A program made the position numbers and the translations under genes. The notes beneath the pieces are model-generated. The model had not been told where the DNA came from. It was given only the letters and a program-made list of their open reading frames with translations, and did no database searches. Source: Hyphomicrobiales bacterium (GTDB taxonomy: Bacteria; Pseudomonadota; Alphaproteobacteria; Rhizobiales; OSC116). Taken from it: a stretch of 40,867 nt of DNA. Where the stretch lies: assembly GCA_002401855.1 (NCBI GenBank), contig NVUH01000021.1, positions 1 through 40,867 on the forward strand, read 5' to 3'. Below are positions 34,374 to 40,867 of this stretch, piece by piece (position 1 is the stretch's first letter; the number at the start of each line of letters is the position of its first letter).

Positions 34374-34973
34374 TTATTTGCGGATAAAACTAAAAACATC
34401 GCGGGTGGTGACATAATCGGGCCCTGAGCCACGGCCGACCAAATCGAGCTTTTGCATGTTGATTTTGGGATAATCAATCAGATTATCATCGACCTCTATG
34501 CTTAATATATCAGCCAATACAAGGTGGCTACTGCTGCCTGCGCCAAACTCAATTAGTTGGCGCAATTTGCATTCGAATACCACACCAGCGCCTGCCACTT
34601 TAGACGCTGCAATATTTGTGCATTTTTCTTTTTTGACATTCAGCTCGGTAAATTCATCAACCTCGGGCGCAAAGGCTTGGCCGCTATCATGCATAACCTT
34701 TGCCACATCATGGCTGACCATCGACACTGAAAAACATTCGGTCGCCACAATGTTATTGAGACTGTCTTTGCGGCTACCATCGGGCTTATTGCCAATCGAA
34801 ATGGCGATAACGGGTGGGTTGGTGCTGGCCACGTTAAAAAAAGAGAAAGGTGCAAGATTATCGACACCATCTTGGCTGACGCTGCCAATCCACGCGATCG
34901 GCCGCGGTAGAACCGAGCCGATCAGCAATTTATATAGGTCGTCTCTATCAACTTTTGCTGTGTCAATAATCAT
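34374..34973 (-). CDS. Flavin reductase-like protein (FMN-binding split barrel)
   Basis: A 199-aa FMN-binding split-barrel protein: LLIGSVLPRPIAWIGSVSQD (about 15-34), LAPFSFFNVASTNPPVIAIS (about 40-60), GSRKDSLNNIVATECFSVSM and VVFECKLRQLIEFGAGSSSH. Such proteins bind FMN and reduce flavin or act as small oxidoreductases. The start ATG overlaps the end of the ABC transporter gene by 4 bases, so the two are coupled, but no functional link is obvious. Confidence 0.88.
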   Translation of the reverse strand: MIIDTAKVDRDDLYKLLIGSVLPRPIAWIGSVSQDGVDNLAPFSFFNVASTNPPVIAISIGNKPDGSRKDSLNNIVATECFSVSMVSHDVAKVMHDSGQAFAPEVDEFTELNVKKEKCTNIAASKVAGAGVVFECKLRQLIEFGAGSSSHLVLADILSIEVDDNLIDYPKINMQKLDLVGRGSGPDYVTTRDVFSFIRK

Positions 34974-36820
34974 TCAGCCACCTCGGCATCTTCTTCGATT
35001 AAAAAGCCGCCGCTTTGGCGTTTCCATAAATTGGCATAAATGCCATTGCCATTGGTCAGCTCATTATGCGTGCCATCTTCGACAATCTCGCCTTTGTCTA
35101 GCACTAACAAACGATCTAATGCCGAAATGGTTGACAGTCTATGCGCGATGGCAATCACTGTTTTGCCTTCCATCAGCGCCAATAAATTGTCTTGGATGGC
35201 GGCTTCGACTTCGCTGTCTAATGCCGACGTGGCTTCATCTAGCACCAGAATGGGCGCGTCTTTGAGGAACACCCGTGCGATGGCAATACGTTGACGTTGG
35301 CCGCCTGACAGTTTGACGCCGCGCTCGCCAACCAAAGTGTCATAGCCGACATTGCCTTTATTGTCGGTCAGGCCTTGAATAAACTCATCGGCATTGGCGC
35401 GTTTAGCGGCTGCAATCACTTGCTCGCGGGTGGCGCCGTCTATGCCATAGGCGATGTTTTCGGCCACGCTGCGATGGAACAGGCTGGTATCTTGTGTCAC
35501 CACGCCAATGTTACGCCGCAGGCTATCTTGGCCGATTTGCGATATATCGTGGCCATCGACGGTAATTTTGCCGCCTTCGACATCGTAAAGCCTGAGTAGC
35601 AGGTTGATTAAAGTCGATTTGCCCGCACCAGAACGGCCAACCAAACCGATTTTTTCGCCATGTTTAACGTGCAGCGTCATATCATCTATAATGCCACCAT
35701 CTTTGCCATAATTAAATTTGACATGTTCGAAGCTGATATTGCCTTTTTGAATTTCTACCTGTTGCGCATCGGGTACGTCTTGCACCTCGCGAGGTTGCGC
35801 TAATGTGCCCATGCCATCCTGCACTGTGCCGATATTTTCGAACAAGCTCGACACTTCCCACATGATCCAATGCGACATACCGTTCATACGCAAAACCAAG
35901 CTAATGGCCACGGCTACGGCGCCAATGCTGATGGCATCATTAAGCCAAAATTGTAAAACCATAAAGGCAACCACAACCAATTGCACCATATTGATAAAGC
36001 TTAACCAAGTTTGGAATTGGGTGACCAAACGCATTTGTTTATGAACATTGGACAAAAATGCATCCATGCCCTGTTTGGCATAATCAGCTTCCATCTTAGA
36101 GTGTGAAAATAATTTGACGGTAGCAATGTTAGAATAGCTATCGACAATGCGCCCCGTCATCATCGAACGGGCATCGGCCTGCGATTTAGCCACTGTGCGC
36201 AAGCGCGGAATGAAATATCGAATCATCACAAAATATGCCAATAACCACACAAACATTGGCGCTATAAGCCGATAATCGGCACTGCCTAAAATGGCCACAA
36301 TGCCGATAAAATAGACCGCGACAAATACCATAACATCGAGAATTTTCATCACAACTTCGCGCACGCCAAGAGATGTTTGCATCACTTTAGCACCGATGCG
36401 GCCAGCAAATTCATTGTTGAAGAAATTAAGGCTTTGCTTGAGCAAATAGCGATGGGCTTGCCAGCGCACAATCATCGGGTAATTGCCCAATAATGACTGA
36501 TGCATAATCGTAGATTGGATGAAAACTATGATGGGATAAACCACCAGTACCAAAACAACCAACCAAATTAAATCTGTCGCCTGATCTTGCCAAAATGTTT
36601 GTTTATCGGTTTGGCTTAGCCAATCGACAATATTGCCCAAAAACGCATAAAGATTAACTTCGATCACCGCAATGACTGCCGTTAGAAAGGCCAGCAAAAG
36701 CAGCAATGGCCACAAGCCTTTGGTATAATGGTTGCAAAATGCCCACAAGCCTTGTGGGGGCTCAGTTGGCTCTGAAACGGGATAAGGATTGACTATATTT
36801 TCAAAAAATTTGAATATCAT
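34970..36820 (-). CDS. ABC exporter, fused membrane and ATPase domains
   Basis: A 616-aa half-transporter of the MsbA/multidrug type. The membrane domain (about 35-330) has six helices. The ATPase domain (about 365-600) has Walker A LVGRSGAGKSTLINL (about 393), a Q-loop GVVTQDTSLFHRSVAENI, the signature LSGGQRQRIAIARVF (about 505), Walker B ILVLDEATSALDSE and the H-loop IAIAHRLSTI. Expected to act as a homodimer in the inner membrane. The substrate is unknown. It is followed directly by a flavin reductase. Confidence 0.94.
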   Translation of the reverse strand: MIFKFFENIVNPYPVSEPTEPPQGLWAFCNHYTKGLWPLLLLLAFLTAVIAVIEVNLYAFLGNIVDWLSQTDKQTFWQDQATDLIWLVVLVLVVYPIIVFIQSTIMHQSLLGNYPMIVRWQAHRYLLKQSLNFFNNEFAGRIGAKVMQTSLGVREVVMKILDVMVFVAVYFIGIVAILGSADYRLIAPMFVWLLAYFVMIRYFIPRLRTVAKSQADARSMMTGRIVDSYSNIATVKLFSHSKMEADYAKQGMDAFLSNVHKQMRLVTQFQTWLSFINMVQLVVVAFMVLQFWLNDAISIGAVAVAISLVLRMNGMSHWIMWEVSSLFENIGTVQDGMGTLAQPREVQDVPDAQQVEIQKGNISFEHVKFNYGKDGGIIDDMTLHVKHGEKIGLVGRSGAGKSTLINLLLRLYDVEGGKITVDGHDISQIGQDSLRRNIGVVTQDTSLFHRSVAENIAYGIDGATREQVIAAAKRANADEFIQGLTDNKGNVGYDTLVGERGVKLSGGQRQRIAIARVFLKDAPILVLDEATSALDSEVEAAIQDNLLALMEGKTVIAIAHRLSTISALDRLLVLDKGEIVEDGTHNELTNGNGIYANLWKRQSGGFLIEEDAEVAE

Positions 36821-36941
36821 GGGTAACTCTCGATCTCATGCAGAATATATGCGAGATTACAGAAATAAACCTATATTGGAGATTCTGCAATAGAAATCAA
36901 TTCAAATAATTTTATGGGTATGTTTATATAATTGATGAATA

Positions 36942-36969
36942 AAAGGCCGCGACATATCACGCGACCTTT
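36942..36969 (-). terminator. Probable terminator after the GST gene
   Basis: AAAGG-C-CGCG (36942-36951) pairs with CGCG-A-CCTTT (36960-36969) around an 8-base loop, with one mismatch. Read leftward it continues TTTTATT. It lies 17 bases after the GST stop. Confidence 0.65.
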
Positions 36970-36985
36970 CACTTGGAGAGTGGTT

Positions 36986-37672
36986 TTATGCGGCTAATTT
37001 TTGCCCCATGACACCATTGAATTTAACCATAAATTGTTTAAGCAATTGGCTGAAATTTGAAGCCACAACGGCTTGAACCGAGCTTCTTTCGCGCAGAGCT
37101 TTGCGCCATTTGCCAACATTTTCAAGATCTGCAATGATAGAAATGTCAGTTTCACTTTCTATCAAATCGAAATATCGGAATAAGGGCGCATAAACTGCAT
37201 CTACCGTTGAGAATGTTTCGCCCGCAAAAAAATCTCCCGATTTGTTTTTTGCCAATTCAGCTTCAACCATAGACAATTTTGCCGCAAGTTCTTGCCCGAT
37301 TTGATTAAATTTATCTTGATCTTTTTGATTATAATAACCCCACATTTCGCCCAATAGTGCGCTTCCGAATTCATTCCAACTTCTATGCCTTGCACGCTCT
37401 AGCGCATCTGTGGGGTGAAGTTTTGGCTCAGTTGTGTCTTCCAAATATTCTAAAATCACGTTGGATTCAAAAATCACCACGTCATCTTTGCCATCTTCGC
37501 TTACAATCAACAATGGCACTTTGCCCAATGGTGAGATTTTTAAAAACCAATCGGGCTTATTGCCCAGATCAATGTCTTTGCGTTCAAATTCAATGCTTTT
37601 TTCGGCCAAGCTAATGGCAGCACGCTGCACAAATGGGCATAATGTATGGCTGATTAATGTGAGTTTTGACAT
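36986..37672 (-). CDS. Glutathione S-transferase family protein
   Basis: A 228-aa GST. I start at the ATG at 37672 (MSKLTLISHTLCPFVQRAAI) because AAGGAAATATAC lies just upstream; the frame is open 21 codons further but those residues have no GST character and would cover the operator region. The CPFVQR motif (Cys at about 12) is typical of omega/beta-like GSTs with a catalytic Cys. NPLGKVPLL-type cis-Pro region appears as ISPLGKVPLLIVSEDG, then FESNVILEYLEDTTEP. It is divergent from a MarR gene with shared operators, so it is a likely target of that regulator. Confidence 0.9.
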   Translation of the reverse strand: MSKLTLISHTLCPFVQRAAISLAEKSIEFERKDIDLGNKPDWFLKISPLGKVPLLIVSEDGKDDVVIFESNVILEYLEDTTEPKLHPTDALERARHRSWNEFGSALLGEMWGYYNQKDQDKFNQIGQELAAKLSMVEAELAKNKSGDFFAGETFSTVDAVYAPLFRYFDLIESETDISIIADLENVGKWRKALRERSSVQAVVASNFSQLLKQFMVKFNGVMGQKLAA

Positions 37673-37695
37673 GTATATTTCCTTTTGATAATTTA

Positions 37696-37770
37696 ATGCA
37701 TTTGCATCTAGTTCAATATATAGATGCATCTGCATGTAATGTCAAGGTTGATGTAATTGCATCTATATGC
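37696..37770. promoter_or_regulatory. Cluster of TGCAT operator half-sites between GST and MarR genes
   Basis: Several related inverted repeats occupy 75 bases: ATGCA-TT-TGCAT (37696-37707), TGCATCTA (37703-37710) paired with TAGATGCA (37721-37728), and GCAT-CTAT-ATGC (37759-37770). TTGCATCTA occurs twice as a direct copy (37702 and 37757). MarR-type dimers commonly bind such palindromes in the divergent spacer of their own gene and target, so these are the likely operators. Confidence 0.6.
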
Positions 37771-37782
37771 TAAATAGTGATT

Positions 37783-38223
37783 ATGGACAAAATGAATGAC
37801 AATAAAGGCAAAAAAACCTGCCAAGCTTGGGCGCGGTTAATGCGTGTATCAACCAAGTTATTGCAGGATATTGAGCTTGACTTAAAGGCTGCCAATCTGC
37901 CATCTTTGGATTGGTATGATGTTTTGCTTGAAGTGAGAAATGCGCAGCCCAATTGGTTGCGCCCTGTTGACATTCAACAAAAAATGTTAATTCAGCAATA
38001 TAACATTTCACGCTTGATTGAGCGTTTGGTCAAAGAAGGTCTAGTGACCCGCAAAAGCTGCGATTGTGACAAAAGAGGTCAATATATTGTGCTTGAACCC
38101 GCTGGCCATGACTTGTTAAATAAAATGTGGCCGATATATAAGGCGGCGATAGACAGACATTTTGGTGACAAATTAAATGTTGGAGAGGTTAGCAGCTTAA
38201 CCCAAATATTAAGCAAGCTCTGA
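37783..38223 (+). CDS. MarR family transcriptional regulator
   Basis: A 146-aa winged-helix protein. The start is the ATG at 37783; a GTG two codons upstream is possible. Helical N-terminus (ARLMRVSTKLLQDIELDLKA), DNA-recognition region VDIQQKMLIQQYNISRLIER then LVKEGLVTR (about 70-98), and the wing RKSCDCDKRGQYIVLE, followed by a C-terminal dimer helix. The wing usually reads DPxDRRG; here it contains a Cys-x-Cys, and another Cys lies near residue 12 (KKTCQAW). These might sense oxidants or electrophiles, which would fit control of the divergent GST. That is inference. Confidence 0.88.
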   Translation: MDKMNDNKGKKTCQAWARLMRVSTKLLQDIELDLKAANLPSLDWYDVLLEVRNAQPNWLRPVDIQQKMLIQQYNISRLIERLVKEGLVTRKSCDCDKRGQYIVLEPAGHDLLNKMWPIYKAAIDRHFGDKLNVGEVSSLTQILSKL

Positions 38224-38291
38224 GCTAGTTGAAAAGACGGGCGCATGTATATTATGCGTTCATATCATAAAAATTTAATGGATTTTAAGCC

Positions 38292-38744
38292 ATGAAGCTC
38301 ACAATAAGACCCGCCGACAGCGCAAATGCCAAAGATATGGTGACACTAACCACTAGATCAATAACTGAATTATGTGCCGCAGACCATGATAATGAGCCAC
38401 AATTATTGGCCGAATGGCTCGACAATAAAACTGTAGAACAAATGACCAATTGGATTGAGCAGCCCGACAATTATGTGATTGTTGCTTATAGTGATGAGGT
38501 GATGGTCGCTGCTGGCGGCACAAATATTCACGGGCGTATTCTGCGTAATTATGTGCACCCTGAATATCGATTTAAAGGGATAAGCAGGGCAATTATGGCT
38601 GCAATGGAAAAATATTTGCGGGGCCTTGGTTTGAAACAAGCGACATTAGAAAGCAGCAAAACTGCTTTTGAATTTTATCTATCCTGTGGTTGGAAAATGG
38701 TTGAGACTGATGACAAAAAGATTGAAATGATTAAAATATTATAG
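38292..38744 (+). CDS. GNAT family N-acetyltransferase
   Basis: A 150-aa GNAT protein. It begins KLTIRPADSANAKDMVTLTT, has the central strand VIVAYSDEVMVAAGGTNIHG, the acetyl-CoA loop VHPEYRFKGISRAIMAAMEK (about 96-115, with RFKGIS as the Q/R-x-x-G-x-G/A loop, here ending in Ser) and ends KTAFEFYLSCGWKMVETDDK. The acceptor is unknown. It lies 12 bases before the metallophosphoesterase gene and is probably cotranscribed with it. Confidence 0.85.
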   Translation: MKLTIRPADSANAKDMVTLTTRSITELCAADHDNEPQLLAEWLDNKTVEQMTNWIEQPDNYVIVAYSDEVMVAAGGTNIHGRILRNYVHPEYRFKGISRAIMAAMEKYLRGLGLKQATLESSKTAFEFYLSCGWKMVETDDKKIEMIKIL

Positions 38745-38756
38745 AGCGAGGAAATT

Positions 38757-39542
38757 ATGTTAAACAGCATTTGGATGAGTGATTTACATTTTTTAGCCCA
38801 AGGCCTTGTGCATGGCGCTGACCCGCGGAAAAACTTATCCGCTGCAATCAGCCACATTAATCGGCATTATGCCGATCATGAATTTTGCATCATCTCGGGT
38901 GATTTGGTCAATCAAGAGACGGCAGAAGATTATAATGCGTTAAAAAACCATTTGGATGAGTTAACAATTCCGTATTTTCCGATGATTGGCAACCATGATG
39001 ATCGCAATCTCATTCGTACCGCCCTGCCCTTGCCAGAAAATTGCATGCAGGATTTTATTCAATATTCAATCTCGGCAGATGAAGGCCTGATACTATGTTT
39101 AGACACCCATAAAGCTGGTGAGGTTGAGGGCGAGTTTTGCCAAGCACGGCTAAAATGGCTGAAGCAAGAATTAGATGCCGCACAAGACACATCTATATTC
39201 ATATTTTTGCACCATCCACCGATGGATTTGGGATTGCCCATGCTGGACCCAATAAAAATGCAAAATGGCGATGAATTTCTAGACCTGATAACCACTTATA
39301 ACAATGTGAAATATCTATTCATTGGCCATGTGCATCGCGCCATAAGCGGCACAATGCGGGGCATTCCGTTCAGCACCATGAACGCCATATCTTTCCAAGC
39401 GCCAGCACCGCGCCCTGAATGGGCATGGGATGGTTTTAAAAATGATGAAGCGCCGAAATTTGGCGTGATGAATATAGAAAATGCCGATGTGAATATAAAA
39501 TACACGCAATTTAATGATGAACCGATAAATACGAATGTATAG
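38757..39542 (+). CDS. Metallophosphoesterase, CpdA/GpdQ-like
   Basis: A 261-aa class III phosphodiesterase-like protein. Metal motifs in order: WMSDLHFL (about 6), IISGDLVNQ (about 48), MIGNHDDRN (about 78), FLHHPPMD (about 157) and FIGHVHRAI (about 197). This pattern matches the cyclic-nucleotide and glycerophosphodiesterase group (CpdA, GpdQ). Either cAMP or other diesters could be the substrate. Ribosome site GAGGAAATT precedes the ATG. It differs from the enzyme at 27890 in length and motif spacing. Confidence 0.88.
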   Translation: MLNSIWMSDLHFLAQGLVHGADPRKNLSAAISHINRHYADHEFCIISGDLVNQETAEDYNALKNHLDELTIPYFPMIGNHDDRNLIRTALPLPENCMQDFIQYSISADEGLILCLDTHKAGEVEGEFCQARLKWLKQELDAAQDTSIFIFLHHPPMDLGLPMLDPIKMQNGDEFLDLITTYNNVKYLFIGHVHRAISGTMRGIPFSTMNAISFQAPAPRPEWAWDGFKNDEAPKFGVMNIENADVNIKYTQFNDEPINTNV

Positions 39543-39665
39543 ATATTAAAATTTCTATTTTTTCAGTAAAATCAGTAAGCATTATTTTGACACCGAACTG
39601 ATTCTTGCTTAAAGTCGGCCAGAATCGTTGAGTCAGTGAAATATCGAATTATAATGGAATAAAAA

Positions 39666-40034
39666 ATGTCATCATATTATGCCGCAGAAGTTTTATTCAG
39701 CCCCGAAGGTGAAGATGCGCACGACCTATTGGTCGGAAGCATATTATGTTGCCCTGAAACAGTTTTTATGGAATATAAAATTGTCAATGACGAGCTTAAA
39801 ACTCTGACTGATGACGCCAAATTGCTAAAAAGCTATAAAACCTATGTTAAAAACTTTAAAACGGCTTTAGATGATTTTAAAGCCACTGGCGAAACTGATT
39901 ATTCAAAATTCGAAAACCCATCACCCGACCATGTAAATTTTAGCGAATTTAGCGAAATTGAGCCTGATGGCTTGTCTGAAGGTTTGAAACAGCAATTCGA
40001 CCAATTGGTTGCCGAGCTTAAAAGCGAAGCTTAA
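39666..40034 (+). CDS. Small acidic hypothetical protein
   Basis: A 122-aa, strongly acidic, soluble product with two neighbouring cysteines (SILCCPETVF, about 27-28) and a Lys/Asp-rich helical middle (LKSYKTYVKNFKTALDDFKA). No family is recognised. The reading frame is uninterrupted and codon use resembles the neighbours. It is followed 24 bases later by the end of the convergent kinase gene. No terminator is evident between them. Confidence 0.55.
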   Translation: MSSYYAAEVLFSPEGEDAHDLLVGSILCCPETVFMEYKIVNDELKTLTDDAKLLKSYKTYVKNFKTALDDFKATGETDYSKFENPSPDHVNFSEFSEIEPDGLSEGLKQQFDQLVAELKSEA

Positions 40035-40057
40035 ATACGTCTTCCTGCTTTCTTTAA

Positions 40058-40603
40058 CTATATTTTTAAAAATAATCTCAACTCAAAATGTTGAATTATG
40101 ATTTCGGCTGTCTCTTTTGCGGTTATGTTCTCAGTTGAGAGTTTTAGGCAATTTTTGTTTGGCAGCCAAGTGATGTTATTTTCATTTAGAAAATTCTTCA
40201 GACCATTCTTAGTGCTAACTTTTTTACGTTTAACTCTATCTATGTTGCCAATTCGATTCATGACTTCTTGTTCAGAGCAATGAAGATAGACAGGTAAAAC
40301 TTCTCCACCAAAGCTTTTATAAATATCTTCAAACTCATCAATATCTATTTTGTCTTCAGGTGCGGAATAACAATAGGTCATAATTACAATCTGAACATGA
40401 TGCTTTAGCGCTGCGGTGAGAACTGATTTTCGAATATTCTGCACCAGATCCCAAAACCCTGGCGCACCAAATTCAAATATCGACTGGGCTGTATCAATGG
40501 CAATGTGATTATCAAACAATTTTGACGTAATGGAATTTTCTATCTCTTTAGCAACCGTTAACTTGCCTGCTGCAGGCATTCCATGAATAAATAGGAGCTT
40601 CAC
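40058..40603 (-). CDS. P-loop kinase-like protein (AAA_33 type)
   Basis: A 181-aa single-domain P-loop protein. FIHGMPAAGKLTVAKEIE (about 5-22) is a Walker A of the GxxxxGKLT form found in the AAA_33/small-molecule kinase group. VLPVYLHCSEQEVMNRIGNI (about 104-123) is the later strand and Arg-containing lid helix typical of nucleoside- or shikimate-kinase folds. The phosphate acceptor is unknown. The codons and AT content are higher in A/T than in the core genes, and it lies beside an IS30-like end, so recent arrival is possible. Confidence 0.75.
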   Translation of the reverse strand: MKLLFIHGMPAAGKLTVAKEIENSITSKLFDNHIAIDTAQSIFEFGAPGFWDLVQNIRKSVLTAALKHHVQIVIMTYCYSAPEDKIDIDEFEDIYKSFGGEVLPVYLHCSEQEVMNRIGNIDRVKRKKVSTKNGLKNFLNENNITWLPNKNCLKLSTENITAKETAEIIIQHFELRLFLKI

Positions 40604-40768
40604 AATAAATTCCTAACCAGATGCCAATTGACTTGGCATGAACCAAATATAATGGCTTCTAGCAGTATAACTAGTGATCAGGAGAAGACAATGGAATAAA
40701 TATACAATGCGGTCTTAAATATAAAACCGCATTTGGCGAGCTTGATTGAACATTTCTAATTATTGGGG
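40604..40768. other. Spacer with two hairpins before the IS-like end
   Basis: Two inverted repeats are seen: ATGCCAA-TTGAC-TTGGCAT (40621-40639) and AATGCGGT-12-ACCGCATT (40706-40733). The second resembles a weak terminator. Between them GGAGAAG is followed by ATG GAA TAA, a two-codon frame that is probably meaningless or a remnant. No gene is visible. Confidence 0.4.
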
Positions 40769-40867
40769 CGATGGATTCAACGGGTCACCGCAACATACGA
40801 TAATAATCTAATAGCAAAGAAGGATTAAAGCGTATGAACAAACCGGCCCCTATGGACGAAATAAAAA
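40769..40867 (+). mobile_element. Left end of a probable IS30-family insertion sequence (truncated by the window)
   Basis: GATTCAACGGGTCACCGCAA (40774-40793) closely resembles the terminal inverted repeat of IS30, whose end I recall as GATTCAATTGGTCAACGCAA. An ORF starts about 40 bases inside, in the position of an IS30 transposase gene. The right end, the second inverted repeat and the target duplication would lie beyond the window, so the family call depends on this one motif. Confidence 0.6.
40834..40867 (+). CDS. Start of a probable transposase ORF (partial)
   Basis: ATG at 40834 opens a frame reading MNKPAPMDEIK that runs off the window. AAGGA lies about 10 bases upstream. A second ATG at 40852 is an alternative start. 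The position just inside an IS30-like inverted repeat suggests the transposase, but eleven residues cannot confirm it. Confidence 0.4.
   Translation, partial: MNKPAPMDEIK

Overview
The window is chromosomal DNA of a moderately AT-rich alphaproteobacterium. The evidence is gene content and order: prs-rplY-pth-ychF, lgt-midA-pgeF, a three-gene cytochrome bc1 operon (petA-petB-petC), trmL-hemF, COX15-type heme A synthase, and the small alphaproteobacterial families DUF2842, DUF1285 and DUF6111. The genus cannot be named from this stretch. I found no rRNA, tRNA, CRISPR array, prophage or plasmid genes. The only mobile-element signal is what looks like the left end of an IS30-family element at the right edge.

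Layout. 1-5.0 kb: leftward group antiporter-folB-uvrC, a small exported protein and ctaA. 5.0-9.7 kb: DUF2842, DUF1801, then the leftward series ubiK, prs, rplY, pth, ychF. 9.7-14.4 kb: a long repeat-bearing spacer, a GST, an AIM24-family protein, a membrane protein and a putative RTX-repeat lipoprotein. 14.4-16.4 kb: lgt-midA-pgeF, leftward. 16.4-18.0 kb: pseudoazurin with a perfect FNR-type box, a TM2 protein and a VOC protein. 18.0-18.55 kb: a second repeat-bearing spacer. 18.55-24.5 kb: apt, mtnP, petABC leftward, then trmL-hemF rightward. 24.5-31.1 kb: cca, DUF6111, NUDIX, DUF1285, GNAT, a metallophosphoesterase and uvrB. 31.1-37.7 kb: a lipocalin-like protein, glpD, a GNAT, an EEP-family protein, a flavin reductase, an ABC exporter and a GST. 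37.7-40.9 kb: a MarR regulator divergent from the GST, a GNAT, a second metallophosphoesterase, a small acidic protein, a P-loop kinase and the IS30-like end.

The genes cover DNA repair (uvrB, uvrC), respiration (ctaA, petABC, pseudoazurin, ubiK, glpD, midA), heme synthesis (ctaA, hemF), nucleotide supply and salvage (prs, apt, mtnP), translation (pth, rplY, ychF, trmL, cca) and envelope lipoproteins (lgt). The strongest undescribed signal is a family of modular, hairpin-rich intergenic repeats with copies at 1-145, 9762-10140 and 18105-18545. Two of these copies share three consecutive hairpins whose stems differ in sequence but keep their pairing. Other points of interest are a uvrC stop codon inside the loop of its own terminator, seven phased T-tracts before pgeF, a cluster of TGCAT operator half-sites between the MarR and GST genes, and a left-to-right reversal of G/C strand bias. 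All counts and alignments were made by eye.
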